Assembly (NCBI GenBank): GCA_028874915.1
Contig: JAPPHA010000072.1
Coordinates: 38,892 to 102,891 of the forward strand
From: Paracoccaceae bacterium
GTDB lineage: Bacteria > Pseudomonadota > Alphaproteobacteria > Rhodobacterales > Rhodobacteraceae
Reading direction: 5' to 3'
Length of the DNA stretch: 64,000 nucleotides
Shown here: piece by piece, positions 43,845 through 53,275 of the stretch
Layout of the letters: each line of letters begins with the position of its first letter
How positions within the stretch are numbered: the stretch's first letter is position 1
Program-made: the position numbers and the translations under genes
The notes under the pieces: model-generated
What the model saw: the letters and a program-made list of their open reading frames with translations, nothing else
Told to the model about the DNA's origin: nothing
The model's database searches: none

Positions 43845-44190
43845 GTTCGTTCCGGTTCGGGATTCACGGGTCCGATCGAATCCAGAGACGACTTCGCCTC
43901 AGGCGATCGGCGTCCGCGCATTCACCATAGCCGACGGCACGATTCAAGCCCGCAGCCGACGAACACGGGGGGTCCATCCGCCGTCGCGGTGACGGCGGAA
44001 CCACGGATCGCGCCGGTCGATCCGACAAGCCGGCAGCTGCGTCTTTCCCTTTGCCGGGGGTTTTGCGAAAACGGCGGTGAGGACAGGGCCGACCTTCGAT
44101 CGGGCTGCCCTGAACCGGCGGATGTGCGTGTGGTGACGACGAACCCCGTGTGACCGAAAGCTGCAACCCTGGGACAATGGTGAAACGATC
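43845..44190. other. Gene-free divergent spacer
   Basis: A 346-base region between the divergent M3 peptidase and DMGDH-like genes must hold both promoters. No coding remnant or clear promoter hexamers were recognised. Confidence 0.45.
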
Positions 44191-46683
44191 ATGAAGACAC
44201 ATGTCAGGGCCTGCGTCATTGGCGGCGGAGCCGTCGGTGTATCGATCGCCTATCATCTTGCAAAGGCCGGCTGGGATGACGTCGTGCTTCTCGAGCGCGA
44301 TGAACTGACGTCCGGTTCGACCTGGCATGCCGCCGGGCTGCTGCCGCTCTTCAACATGTCCTATGCCACGAGCCATATCCACGATTATTCCGTCAAGTTC
44401 TACAAGACGCTCGAGGAGGAGACCGGTCTCAACCCGGGGTTCTTCGTCGTTGGCAACCTTCGAATGGCCCAGACCCGGGACCGTATGGACGAATACAGGC
44501 TCTATGCCTCAACGGCCGAGACGGTTGGAATCCCGTATGAATGGCTGTCGCCAAAGGAGATCGGAGACCGCTGGCCGCTGGTGCGTACCGACGGCCTGAA
44601 AGGTGCCATCTTTCATCCGACGGACGGCTACGTCAATCCGGCCGACCTGACACAGGCAATGGCCCGGGGCGCCCGGCAGCGCGGCGTCGACATCCATCGC
44701 AAGATGCAGGTCGACAGCCTCGACTGGACCGGTTCGCATTGGCGGGTGTGCGGGGCGGTCATGACCGAAAGGGGCGGCAATCTTGTCGCCAGCGACGAAA
44801 ACTTCGAGATTTGCGCCGAGCAGGTCATCACGGCCACAGGGAACCACGCGCAGCGGACCGCCGGCATGCTGGGAATCCGGATTCCGGCCATCCCGGTCGA
44901 GCATCAGTATATCGTAACCGAACCGGATCCGGCTCTCGCCGACTTCCGAGTCGATCACCCGCAGCATCCGGTTCTCCGGGATGCGGATGCCCGATGGTAC
45001 GTACGTGAAGAACGCGGCGGCTGGATTCTCGGACCCTATGAACGCGGGGCTCCGGCCCGGTTCGGCCATGGGGTTCCGGAAAGCTTCCGGGCCGACCTGT
45101 TCCCGCTCGATCTGGATCGGATCGAGACCGAGTACATGTCACTGATCCACCGGATCCCGTCGACCGAGCCTCTTGGGCTCAAGGACGACTTCAACGGTCC
45201 GATCTGCTACACGCCCGACGGCAATCCTCTGGTGGGTCCGGCACCGGGATTGCGAAACCTCTGGCTTGCGGAAGGTTTCAGCTTCGGCATCACCGCTGCC
45301 GGAGGCGTGGGGCATTACCTGGCCCGGATTCTGGTCGAAGGCGAGGCGGACATCGACATGGCGAGCCTCGACCCGAAACGGTACGGCCGTTGGATGACCA
45401 CGGAGTATGCGGAACGCAAGAACGAGGAATGCTACGAACATGTCTATATCCTCCACCACCCCGACGAGGAACGCGAAGCCTGCCGGCCCCTGCGGACGGC
45501 GCCCTGCTATGACCGCATGAAGGCCCGGGGTGCCCAGTTCGGGCAGGTGAACGGCTGGGAGCGCCCGAATTACTTCGCGCCCAATGGTTTCGATGACCGT
45601 TCGTCCCGAAGTTTCCGGCGGGGCGGCTGGTGGGAATATGCGGTCGAAGAGGCCCGCGCCATCCGCAATGGGGTGGGGTTGATCGACGCCACCGCCTTCG
45701 CCAAGCACCGCGTGAGTGGTCCGGGCGCGACCGCATTTCTGGATGAGTTGACCTGCAACCGGCTGCCGCCGGTTGGGCGGATCAACCTGACCTACGCGTT
45801 GACCGAAGCCGGAACGGTTCGGACAGAATATACAATCGTCCGGCTGGAGGCGGACGTCTACACCCTGGTCTCCGCAGGGGCCTGGGCGGACTACGACGGT
45901 GATCATCTCCGGAAGAGTGCGGAAGACGCCGAGCCCCGACTCGGGCGCATCGACATTCAAGACATCACGACTCAATGGGGCGTCTTCGCGCTTGCCGGGC
46001 CCCGAGTCCGGGAGGTGCTGCGGCCGATCATCCGGGACGCGAACCCGCAAACGGCCCTGTCAAATGCCCGCTTCCCGTGGCTCTCGGCCCGGACACTGGA
46101 GATCGGGATGTGTCCGACTCTCGCGGTGCGGGTGGCCTACACCGGGGAACTGGGCTGGGAACTCCATCATCCGATGGAAATGCAAAACTACCTGTTCGAC
46201 CGCCTCATGACCGCCGGCGAAGCGCAAGATCTCAGGCTCGTCGGGGCCCGGGCCCAGAACTGGCTCCGGCAGGAAAAGAGCTACCGGGCTTTCGGAACGG
46301 AACTCGGCCGGGACGCCACGCCGCTCGAAGGCGGACTCGGGCGTTTCGTCGATCGGACCAAGGCATTCACCGGTCGAACTGCGATGGAAGAGACCGGCGT
46401 CCGGTTCCGCTGCGTCACTTGCATGGTCGATGGCCCCGACGATGCCGATCCCTGGGGCCGGGAGGCGCTGTACGATCATGACGGGAACCGGGTCGGCAGA
46501 CTGACATCGGGCGGATACTCGGTCCATTTCGAACGGTCGATCGGCATGGGCTACGTCGCCCCGGCGGCGGCGGAGGTCGGGCAAAAGCTGAAGGTCCGCA
46601 TGCAGAACCGCCTGTGGGACGCTGTTCTTGTCGAGGACAGCCCTTACGATCCCCGGAACGAGAGGCTGCGCATGGACGGATAG
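44191..46683 (+). CDS. FAD-dependent dimethylglycine/sarcosine dehydrogenase-like protein with GcvT domain
   Basis: This is an 830-residue two-part demethylase. The N-terminal DAO domain opens with the FAD site ACVIGGGAVGVSIAYHLAKAGWDDVVLLERDELTSGSTWHAAGLLP in segments; the His in the STWHAAG motif is the usual covalent-flavin residue. GPAPGLRNLWLAEGFSFGITAAGGVG closes the FAD domain. The C-terminal GcvT (tetrahydrofolate-binding) half starts near residue 430 with WWEYAVEEARAIRNGVGLIDATAFAKHRVSGPGATAFLDEL. It has the LAGPRVREVL and YTGELGWELHHPMEMQ folate-site blocks. It should oxidise an N-methyl amine (dimethylglycine, sarcosine or related) and pass the one-carbon unit to tetrahydrofolate. 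It is a single gene; the substrate cannot be settled from sequence. Confidence 0.92.
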   Translation: MKTHVRACVIGGGAVGVSIAYHLAKAGWDDVVLLERDELTSGSTWHAAGLLPLFNMSYATSHIHDYSVKFYKTLEEETGLNPGFFVVGNLRMAQTRDRMDEYRLYASTAETVGIPYEWLSPKEIGDRWPLVRTDGLKGAIFHPTDGYVNPADLTQAMARGARQRGVDIHRKMQVDSLDWTGSHWRVCGAVMTERGGNLVASDENFEICAEQVITATGNHAQRTAGMLGIRIPAIPVEHQYIVTEPDPALADFRVDHPQHPVLRDADARWYVREERGGWILGPYERGAPARFGHGVPESFRADLFPLDLDRIETEYMSLIHRIPSTEPLGLKDDFNGPICYTPDGNPLVGPAPGLRNLWLAEGFSFGITAAGGVGHYLARILVEGEADIDMASLDPKRYGRWMTTEYAERKNEECYEHVYILHHPDEEREACRPLRTAPCYDRMKARGAQFGQVNGWERPNYFAPNGFDDRSSRSFRRGGWWEYAVEEARAIRNGVGLIDATAFAKHRVSGPGATAFLDELTCNRLPPVGRINLTYALTEAGTVRTEYTIVRLEADVYTLVSAGAWADYDGDHLRKSAEDAEPRLGRIDIQDITTQWGVFALAGPRVREVLRPIIRDANPQTALSNARFPWLSARTLEIGMCPTLAVRVAYTGELGWELHHPMEMQNYLFDRLMTAGEAQDLRLVGARAQNWLRQEKSYRAFGTELGRDATPLEGGLGRFVDRTKAFTGRTAMEETGVRFRCVTCMVDGPDDADPWGREALYDHDGNRVGRLTSGGYSVHFERSIGMGYVAPAAAEVGQKLKVRMQNRLWDAVLVEDSPYDPRNERLRMDG

Positions 46684-47061
46684 CCACGGTCGATCTGCCT
46701 GTAGGTCGGGCCTCGGCGTCACTGGCGCGAATCAACCGACAGGAAGAAGCCCCGGAGATCGCTGGCCCCGACAGTGCGCACGGTGAGCGCGATTCCTGGC
46801 GACCTGAGTCCGGGACAAGTGATGGCGAAGGATGTTTGATGGCCGGCACGTGCAACCGTGGGAAGGGCACATGGAAAGGCTGGGTCGCCTCACCCGTCTG
46901 CATGCGGAATAGTGTACGGGCAGGAAACGCAGGGAGCCCGTCTTGCACCGGCAACATGTCGCGGATGGCTCGGGGGGTTGTTGCTCAGGTCGAGCATTTG
47001 GCGTTCATCCGTTCCTTCGCCGGGTCTGTGCCATCATAGGGTCGATTCAAGGCCGTGGTCG
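46684..47061. other. Gene-free spacer before GPP34 relic
   Basis: There is no intact gene in these 378 bases. Open frames that run through are not protein-like. The stretch leads directly into the GPP34 pseudogene and is likely its decayed upstream region. Confidence 0.45.
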
Positions 47062-47670
47062 ATGGTGACGATCAGCGAATAAGTCCTTCTCCTTGCGCTT
47101 GATTACGACACCGGACGGATCAACCGCGTTTTGCCGGATCACGGCGTGAACACTGCTCTTGGCGGCGCAGTTCTGATGGACTTGGCACTTTACAATCGCA
47201 CTGACACAGATCTTCACCAGCTCTTTGTCATTGACCCGAGAACCGTCGGGGAGCCGGCCTCGACGTTGCGTTGAGCCGGATCACGACAGACGGAGAGCGA
47301 CGGGCGCCCGACCACCGGGTGCGCGCATTCGCAAATGACGGCGATACTGTGCGGGCAGCTTGTGGACCGCCTGGTGGACCGCGGGGTTCTGGCACGGGAC
47401 AGGTATGACCGTTTGTTGGTGATGGCCGCCCGGCACTATGCGGCCACGGACGGTTCACCGTACAGGGATGTCAGACGCCGGCTGGCCAGCGTGTTGATGA
47501 ACGACGAGTTTCCTGAACCGCACGACGTCATGATCATAAACCTGGCTGAGACATGCTCATTGTGGGACGGTCCTGTAGACGATTCCGCGCTCCCGTGGCT
47601 GGCGCCGAGGATCCGCGACTTGGCGAAACCGGACCTGATTGGACAGCCTGTTGCGCGCGTCATGGATGCG
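47062..47670 (+). pseudogene. GPP34 (GOLPH3/Vps74) family protein, disrupted
   Basis: Three frames together encode a recognisable GPP34-family protein. From the ATG at 47062 the frame reads MVTISE, then TAA at 47080-47082, where relatives have a second Glu. It continues VLLLALDYDTGRI and GAVLMDLALYNRTDTDLHQLFVIDPRTVGEP until a TGA near 47276. A frameshift near 47262 restores LDVALSRITTDGERRAPDHRVRAF. A second shift near 47355 gives QLVDRLVDRGVLARDRYDRLLV and RLASVLMNDEFPEPHDVMIINLAETC and ends APRIRDLAKPDLIGQPVARVM. GPP34 proteins bind phosphoinositides in eukaryotes; the bacterial role is poorly known. One nonsense and two frameshifts make it a pseudogene unless the sequence has errors. Coding character fades after about 47670. 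Confidence 0.85.
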
Positions 47671-47921
47671 CGCCTTGGCGGAACGCGAAAGTCAGCAGTC
47701 AGGGCTTGGTCCATGCGAGGTTTCACGGTGGTTGGAGAAGTGTCGTTTCCGCCAGCAGGCCCTTCGGCTGCGCCTGCAGTCCTTGTGGGCCATGGCCGCG
47801 AGGCGTTTGTACGGGGCGCGGGGCGCCAGAACGGGCAACCGGCCCTTTTCGATCGATTTGGAATCTCGGGTCACGCCTCGAAACAGTCTCCCATTCCGGG
47901 AAAGAATGTTCGATCGAGCTC
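47671..47921. other. Spacer after GPP34 relic
   Basis: A plus-strand frame here reads a basic helical stretch (RFRQQALRLRLQSLWAMAARRLYG) that might be the remnant of a C-terminal extension or a further gene, but it is not recognised. The open frame that continues from the GPP34 relic past 47922 is antisense to the dehydratase and is not coding. Confidence 0.35.
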
Positions 47922-48935
47922 TCAATCCGATGCGCCGGCGGTTTTCTTTGCGTCGGAGCCAAGACGGTCGAGTGCACGGCGGAACATGGAGGGATCGACG
48001 TTGCCGCCGGAAGCCACGGCGACGACGGTATCGCTGCTGATGTGGTCGGGGTGAAACAGGGCTGCGGCCAAGGCGACGGCGCCCCCGGGCTCAATGACAA
48101 TCTTGAGATGCGCGTAGGCCAGCGCCATGGCTCGGAGGCAATCCTCTTCACTGACAACGATGCCGGCTCCCGCTCCGCAGAGCCGTTTCATGATCGGAAA
48201 GGTCAGTTCACCGGGCGCGGGTGTAAGGATGGCGTCGCAGATTGAGCCCGACACACGGGCGTTCGTCTTGATCGTTCCGGCGTCAAGGGATCGGGCGACA
48301 TCGTCGAATCCTTCCGGTTCGCACGGACGGGGACGAAGTCCGGGCGCTCGGTTCTCCAGGGCCAGGGCAATTCCCGAAGTCAGGCCGCCGCCGCCGCAGC
48401 AGACAAGGACCTCGGCCTGGTCTATTCGTGCCTGTCCTGCCTGTTCGGCAATTTCAAGTCCGCAGGTTCCCTGACCGGCAATGACGAGCGGTTCGTCGAA
48501 TGGCCGGATCAGCGCCAGGTTGCGAACGGCGTTCACCCGCTCCACGACCTCTTCCCGGCTCTCTCGGACGCGGTCATAGAGTACGACGTCGGCGCCAAGT
48601 TCCTGCGTGTTCCGGATCTTGGGCCAAGGCGCATCCGACGGCATGATAATGCAGGCCGGAAGCTCTCGGAGTCTTGCGGCCAAGGCGACGCCCTGGGCGT
48701 GGTTGCCCGAGGAATAGGCGATCACGCCGCGCCGGATCGATTCCTCCGGCAGCCCCGTGATCGCCGACCAAGCGCCTCGAAACTTGAACGATCCCGTGTG
48801 CTGGAGGCACTCCGCCTTCACAAGCAGCCTTCGCCCGGCAATGGCGTCCAGCATCGGCGATGACAGGAGCGGCGTCTGTCGCACATGGCCGGATTGGCGA
48901 TCCCGTGCCGCCAGAATCTGCCCGATGTCACTCAT
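47922..48935 (-). CDS. PLP-dependent threonine/serine dehydratase
   Basis: This fold-type II PLP enzyme deaminates threonine or serine, or acts as a related racemase/dehydratase. The Schiff-base lysine is in LQHTGSFKFRGAWSAITGL (SFKxRG, near residue 50). SSGNHAQGVALAARLRELPACIIMPSDAP is the substrate loop, and the PLP-phosphate glycine loop is CCGGGGLTSGIALAL. It has no C-terminal ACT domain, so it resembles catabolic or serine-racemase-like forms rather than biosynthetic IlvA. The start is the ATG at 48935 (MSDIGQI), which overlaps the upstream hydrolase stop by four bases. Its 337 residues are typical. It is last in a three-gene operon. Confidence 0.92.
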   Translation of the reverse strand: MSDIGQILAARDRQSGHVRQTPLLSSPMLDAIAGRRLLVKAECLQHTGSFKFRGAWSAITGLPEESIRRGVIAYSSGNHAQGVALAARLRELPACIIMPSDAPWPKIRNTQELGADVVLYDRVRESREEVVERVNAVRNLALIRPFDEPLVIAGQGTCGLEIAEQAGQARIDQAEVLVCCGGGGLTSGIALALENRAPGLRPRPCEPEGFDDVARSLDAGTIKTNARVSGSICDAILTPAPGELTFPIMKRLCGAGAGIVVSEEDCLRAMALAYAHLKIVIEPGGAVALAAALFHPDHISSDTVVAVASGGNVDPSMFRRALDRLGSDAKKTAGASD

Positions 48936-49774
48936 TGCGCATCGGAGTTTTGGCAGGCCGCCAGCCAGGTCCGGATCACGGCAAGGCTTTCCGGTTCGTC
49001 GAGGAATGGGCAGTGACCCCGATCCGGGACTTCGGCAAACACCATGTCCGGTCGCATTGTTCGCATTTTGGCGGCCGCGTCGGCGGACAGAAGACCGGAG
49101 TTCGCACCTCGGACGAGAGCAATCGGCAGTCCGTCGAGACTGCGAAACAAACTCCAATTGTCGTCGGTATTGACCTCGGTAGCCAGGACAGCCTCCCGCA
49201 GTCTCGGATCATAGTTGATCCGGAGCCCTTCAGCGGTTTCGACGACGTTTCGCAGGGTCTCTTCTCGCCATCTCTCGCGGGGGACATTCCGGAAACCCGG
49301 CACTCGTGAACTGATTGTCTCGACCAGCGACTCCAGGTCCGGTTCAGCGGGCTGCCGACCCAGGTATTCAAGAATCGTCATTATTCCCGACATTTCGAGG
49401 ACAGGCCCGATGTCGTTCAGGAGGACGCCCGCAAGTCGTTGCTTTGCCACACTCGCCATGTGCACCGCCATCAAACCACCCCGCGATGTTCCTATGACGG
49501 CGGCGCGGCCGATCTCAAGATGATCGAGAAGTGCCAGCGCGTCTCGGCTTTCGACCGCAACGGTGTAGTTCCGGTAGTCGTGATCGTGTTCGGAATCGCC
49601 GCGTCCCCTGCATGTCATGGCAATCAGACGGAAACCGAGCAGATGCGGTTGCAGACAGTCGAAATCCGCATGGTTCCGTGTGAGGCCGGGAAGGCAGAGC
49701 ACCGGAAACGCTGAGCGGTCGCCGAAATCAGCGTAGGCGATTCCCAGCCCGTCGAATGTTGTAAATCGCGGCAT
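48932..49774 (-). CDS. Alpha/beta-fold hydrolase
   Basis: This is a soluble alpha/beta hydrolase of 280 residues. It opens FTTFDGLGIAYADFGDRSAFPVLCLPGLTRNHADFD (oxyanion region) and CRGRGDSEHDHDY. The nucleophile elbow is GTSRGGLMAVHMAS (Ser near residue 95). The acid is probably in the IALVRGANSGLLSADA segment, and the His in VPDRGHCPFLDEPESLAVI. The closest functional guess is an esterase or lactonase. Its ATG overlaps the HAD stop by one base (TGATG), and its stop overlaps the dehydratase start. The substrate is unknown. Confidence 0.9.
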   Translation of the reverse strand: MPRFTTFDGLGIAYADFGDRSAFPVLCLPGLTRNHADFDCLQPHLLGFRLIAMTCRGRGDSEHDHDYRNYTVAVESRDALALLDHLEIGRAAVIGTSRGGLMAVHMASVAKQRLAGVLLNDIGPVLEMSGIMTILEYLGRQPAEPDLESLVETISSRVPGFRNVPRERWREETLRNVVETAEGLRINYDPRLREAVLATEVNTDDNWSLFRSLDGLPIALVRGANSGLLSADAAAKMRTMRPDMVFAEVPDRGHCPFLDEPESLAVIRTWLAACQNSDAQ

Positions 49775-50463
49775 CAGGACGGTCGGGCCAGATTCGGAAC
49801 GCTCGACAGGTCGGCGAGTTCATGGTCCGGTTTCCAGGGCAGGCGGTCCATTGGTTCTCCGGCGCGGTTAACCCAGACGGAACGGAAGCCGAATCCGGCG
49901 CCGGCTGCGGCATCCCATCCATTGGACGAAACGAAGAGCACCTCCTGAGGATCGGTCCCGAATTGAGCCTCGACGAGCGCATAGACGGTTCTGTGTGGCT
50001 TGAAAACGCCAACCGACTCGACGCTCAGGATGGCGTCGAGTTCGGCCTCGACTCCGGCCGATCGGACGGCGCCCCGCAACATTCCATGGGACCCGTTCGA
50101 AAGAATGGCCGTCTTGACGTTGCCGGCCTTCAATTCGCCAAGCATTGTGGGCACTTCCGGATAGGCTCCCAACTGCCAGTAGAGGGCAAGCAAGCGTTCG
50201 CGCAGGCCGGGGTCGCCGGCGAGTCCGGAACTGGCGAGTGCCCAGTCCAGACTATTCTGCGTGACCGTCCAGAAATCCGAATAATCTCCCGTGACGGCCC
50301 GAAGCCAAGTGTACTGAAGTTGCTTCATTCGCCAATCGAAGGCGAGTTTCTGCCATTTCCCGTCGAGTTGTTTCCATTCGGGTTCGGAGGCACAGTCTCT
50401 GGCGGCGGCAGAGACGTCAAAAAGTGTGCCATAGGCATCAAAGACGCAGACCTTGACCGCCAT
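49774..50463 (-). CDS. Haloacid dehalogenase type II (HAD superfamily)
   Basis: This HAD hydrolase is of the L-2-haloacid dehalogenase type. The nucleophile is in VCVFDAYGTLFDVSAA (Asp near residue 8), the Ser/Thr in TAILSNGSHGMLRGAV, the Lys in VGVFKPHRTVYALVE, and the acidic end in VLFVSSNGWDAAAGAGFGFRSVWVNR. The FDAYGTLFDV start, the SSNGWD element and W in VNRAG are hallmarks of type II dehalogenases that hydrolyse (S)-2-haloacids. The length of 229 residues is typical. AAGGAGAG precedes the ATG at 50463. It heads the HAD/hydrolase/dehydratase operon. True dehalogenase activity is likely but not certain. Confidence 0.9.
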   Translation of the reverse strand: MAVKVCVFDAYGTLFDVSAAARDCASEPEWKQLDGKWQKLAFDWRMKQLQYTWLRAVTGDYSDFWTVTQNSLDWALASSGLAGDPGLRERLLALYWQLGAYPEVPTMLGELKAGNVKTAILSNGSHGMLRGAVRSAGVEAELDAILSVESVGVFKPHRTVYALVEAQFGTDPQEVLFVSSNGWDAAAGAGFGFRSVWVNRAGEPMDRLPWKPDHELADLSSVPNLARPS

Positions 50464-51195
50464 TGAAACTCTCCTTTCTCGTTGACTTCGGTTGCGTCCG
50501 CCCGGGATCTCCGGCGTTCACGGATGGATTCGATGTCGAATTCTGTCCCTTGCCGAACGTTCGTCCGTCCGGCTGCCTCACGGATTCGAACTTGGCGTTG
50601 CGTTGCGCAGCAATAGAGAATTCGGGACGCTGATGGAATGCCTGCCGACCGCCTTTGAGGCGGGATTGGATTTGCACGGATTCGACTGTCAGTGGGGTCG
50701 AAGCTGGCGACAGGCCGACTTCGGGCTGTCGGCGCCGATGAGTGGAACGCTTGGGGCGTGATCGTTCGCAGAGACGTCTGCGGGCGCCCGCAGAATTTTG
50801 TTTTCACCTGCTTGATCCCTGATCCGCAGCAGGGCCTGATGACTCGGAGGATTCCGGTCCGCTTCCCGGTCATGGGAGGTTTGTCGCGTTGGCGTTCACG
50901 GTAGCTTCACCTGTCGTGAACTTCTCAGAAATCTCACGACCCGCACAGTGTGGCCATGAAGGTCTCTCAGTTCGGCGCAGAATTCATGGGCGAAGATCAC
51001 AACATCTTGCAGCAACTATCCATGCTTTTTGTGGGCTCAACTCCAGTGGACAACACACTTGGGTCCTTACCACGAAGTTTTCATTCAAGATCGATGGACC
51101 GGGCGTCGAAATCATGATTTCAGACGCCGGGTTCAAGAAACCGCATCAGCGCCGCCATTCGGCGGTGGTGAACCGAAGCTACTGTTGAGAAAAAG
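50464..51195. other. 0.7-kb gene-free divergent spacer
   Basis: These 732 bases separate the divergent HAD operon and the CMD-family gene. Composition changes to more A+T around 50900-51100. None of the short open frames resembles a family, and no structural RNA was recognised. It may include gene remnants. Confidence 0.5.
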
Positions 51196-51783
51196 ATGTC
51201 TGCCTGGATCAAGATGATTCCCGACCAAGAAGCCGGATCCGAACTCCGGAAGGCGTTTGATGCGGCCCGGACACCCCACGGGACGGTGGACAACGTGATG
51301 CGGGTCCACTCGCTGCGGCCGGCGACAATGCACGGGCACGTTGTCCTGTATCGTGCCGTACTTCACGACGACGGCAATACGCTGCCGGAATGGTTGCAGG
51401 AAACCATCGGGAGCTACGTTTCGCTGCTCAACCAGTGCGACTATTCCTTCGCCAATCACTGGAAAAACGCTCGCCACCTCATTGGCGACGATGCGCGTTC
51501 GGATGCGATTGCCACGGCGCTGGCCGCCCGGCAGCCGGAACGAGCCTTCTCGGGTGCGGAGCTGGCAGCCCTCGACTATGCGCGGAAACTGACGCTCTCT
51601 CCGGGAGACATCACGGAGTCCGACGTGGCCGGGCTTCGTGAGGCCGGGCTCGACGACGGACAGATTCTAGAGGTCAACCAGATCGTTGGATACTTCAACT
51701 ATGCCAACCGGTTGCTCAATGGACTGGGCGTCACGACGGACGGGGATGTCATCGGCTACTATCCGGAACCGGACGCCGGATGA
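51196..51783 (+). CDS. Carboxymuconolactone decarboxylase / AhpD-like family protein
   Basis: This is a small all-helical AhpD-fold protein of 195 residues, the peroxidase-related subgroup. It starts AWIKMIPDQEAGSELRKAFDAARTPHGTVDNVMRVHSLRP in pieces and has the central ETIGSYVSLLNQCDYSFANHWKNARHLI. In typical members the active site is C-x-x-C followed by His; here the pair reads CDYS, with Ser replacing the second Cys, so disulfide-based peroxidase chemistry is doubtful. The C-terminus has the usual LDYARKLTLSPGDITESDVAGLREAGLDDGQILEVNQIVGYFNYANRLLNGLG. The ATG at 51196 follows a weak GAGAAAAAG site. Function is uncertain. Confidence 0.85.
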   Translation: MSAWIKMIPDQEAGSELRKAFDAARTPHGTVDNVMRVHSLRPATMHGHVVLYRAVLHDDGNTLPEWLQETIGSYVSLLNQCDYSFANHWKNARHLIGDDARSDAIATALAARQPERAFSGAELAALDYARKLTLSPGDITESDVAGLREAGLDDGQILEVNQIVGYFNYANRLLNGLGVTTDGDVIGYYPEPDAG

Positions 51784-51883
51784 CGGCGGTCCTGCGCCCG
51801 CCGGACGGCCGTTTCCGACACTGGTGGCGGATCGGGTGTGCTGTCCGAATGCAGGATGCCAGGCATGGAAATGTGGGTACGGG

Positions 51884-53275
51884 TTACAGGCTGTCGGTCA
51901 GAGTCCGGAGCCTCGCAACGTACGAAGCGGTTATCCGGTTTCGCCGGACATGCTGGCCTTGTTGCACGATGTGCCGGCCGGCCGACCAAAGATCGGTGAT
52001 CATCCCGTCGGCCCCGCAGAACACGAAACTGTCGAGAATCGTGTCGCCGACTCGGTTGTCAAGGTCCGGGTGGGTGTCGTCGAGGGCCAGGAGATCGGCA
52101 TAAAGCCCGGCCGTGATGACACCGCCCTGGCGGCCTGTGGCGACCCTCCCCCCGGTACAGGCCGCATCGAACAGAAGCCGTCCGCAGGACCGCTCGGCCT
52201 CCGCCAGGACCGCTCGGGACTGGTCACGGAGACGTTGGGAATATTCGAGTGTTCTCAACTCCTCCGCCAGCGAAATGCGGATGTTGGAATCTGTCCCGAC
52301 ACCGAATTGCCCCTCGGCTCCGAGGAAACGCCCGGCAGGGAAGATCCCGTCGCCAAGGCTTGATTCGGTGACGGGGCACAATCCGGTGATGGCGCCGGTC
52401 CGCGCCAGACGATCGATCTCTCCCGGGCAGATCTGGGTGCAATGGATCAGGCACCAACGGGACGAGAGATCCGCATTGTCGCACAACCATTCTCCAGGCC
52501 GTGCGCCCAGGGCTGCCAGGGATCCGGTCACTTCGTCCGCCTGTTCGGCGAGATGCATGTGGATGGGACCTCCCCCTGAGTCGAGGCTGGCGATCGCTGA
52601 CAGGTCGGCCGGATCCGCTGCCCGGAGCGAATGAACAGCCGTACCGATCCGGCAATCAGGCGTCAGGCCTGGCAGGGTTGATTCGAGCCTGCCAAACAGG
52701 CTGGCGAATCGGTCCGGATCGTTGCCGAATCGGCGCTGCCCGCCCTTGAGAGGACGGCGGCCGAACCCGCCGAACTGGTAGAAAACCGGCAATAGCGTGA
52801 GTCCGATGCCGGAATCGGTGGCGGCTGCGAAAATGCGTTCGGACAATTCGGCGAGGTTGTCGTAGGGCCGTCCGCCCACCTGGTGGTGGACATAGTGAAA
52901 CTCGGCCACGGCCGCATATCCGGCCTCTGCCATCTGCATCTGGGCGAAGGCGTTGATCGCCTCGAAGTCCTCCGGTCCGAGGCGGTCGAGAAAACGGTAC
53001 ATGAGCTGGCGCCAGGTCCAGAAACTCTCGGTCGTATCCGGTCCGCGCCGTTCGGTCAGCCCGGCCATCGCTCGCTGAAACCCGTGGCTGTGGAGGTTTG
53101 CCGGTGCCGGCAGAAGGATTCCGACGATGGAATCCGCGGATGACTTGGGCCGGCCGGAGCCGGCGGAAACGGCGGCAATCCTGCCGGCCGCATCGATCTG
53201 GACACAGATGTCGTCAAACCAACCGTCGCCCGTGAGGGCCTTGCGGGCATGAATGACGGTCGGTTCCGGCCGCAC
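51884..53275 (-). CDS. hutF: Formimidoylglutamate deiminase
   Basis: HutF converts N-formimidoyl-L-glutamate to N-formyl-L-glutamate and ammonia, in the five-step histidine degradation route. It is an amidohydrolase of the AtzA/TrzN/chlorohydrolase group. The metal HxH is in LLPAPANLHSHGFQRAMAGL; the next His is in GGGPIHMHLAEQADEV and another in CLIHCTQI, and the Asp in FGVGTDSNIRISLAEELRTLEYSQRLRD. The FWTWRQLMYRFLDRLGPEDF and AEFHYVHH blocks are diagnostic for HutF. Its 463 residues are normal. It starts with GTG at 53275. It is divergent from hutI-hutH, with 324 bases between them. Confidence 0.94.
   Translation of the reverse strand: MRPEPTVIHARKALTGDGWFDDICVQIDAAGRIAAVSAGSGRPKSSADSIVGILLPAPANLHSHGFQRAMAGLTERRGPDTTESFWTWRQLMYRFLDRLGPEDFEAINAFAQMQMAEAGYAAVAEFHYVHHQVGGRPYDNLAELSERIFAAATDSGIGLTLLPVFYQFGGFGRRPLKGGQRRFGNDPDRFASLFGRLESTLPGLTPDCRIGTAVHSLRAADPADLSAIASLDSGGGPIHMHLAEQADEVTGSLAALGARPGEWLCDNADLSSRWCLIHCTQICPGEIDRLARTGAITGLCPVTESSLGDGIFPAGRFLGAEGQFGVGTDSNIRISLAEELRTLEYSQRLRDQSRAVLAEAERSCGRLLFDAACTGGRVATGRQGGVITAGLYADLLALDDTHPDLDNRVGDTILDSFVFCGADGMITDLWSAGRHIVQQGQHVRRNRITASYVARLRTLTDSL

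Noticed and set aside
47671..48054. Continuation of the GPP34 frame to 48054
   Set aside because: It runs antisense into the dehydratase and loses protein character after about 47670.
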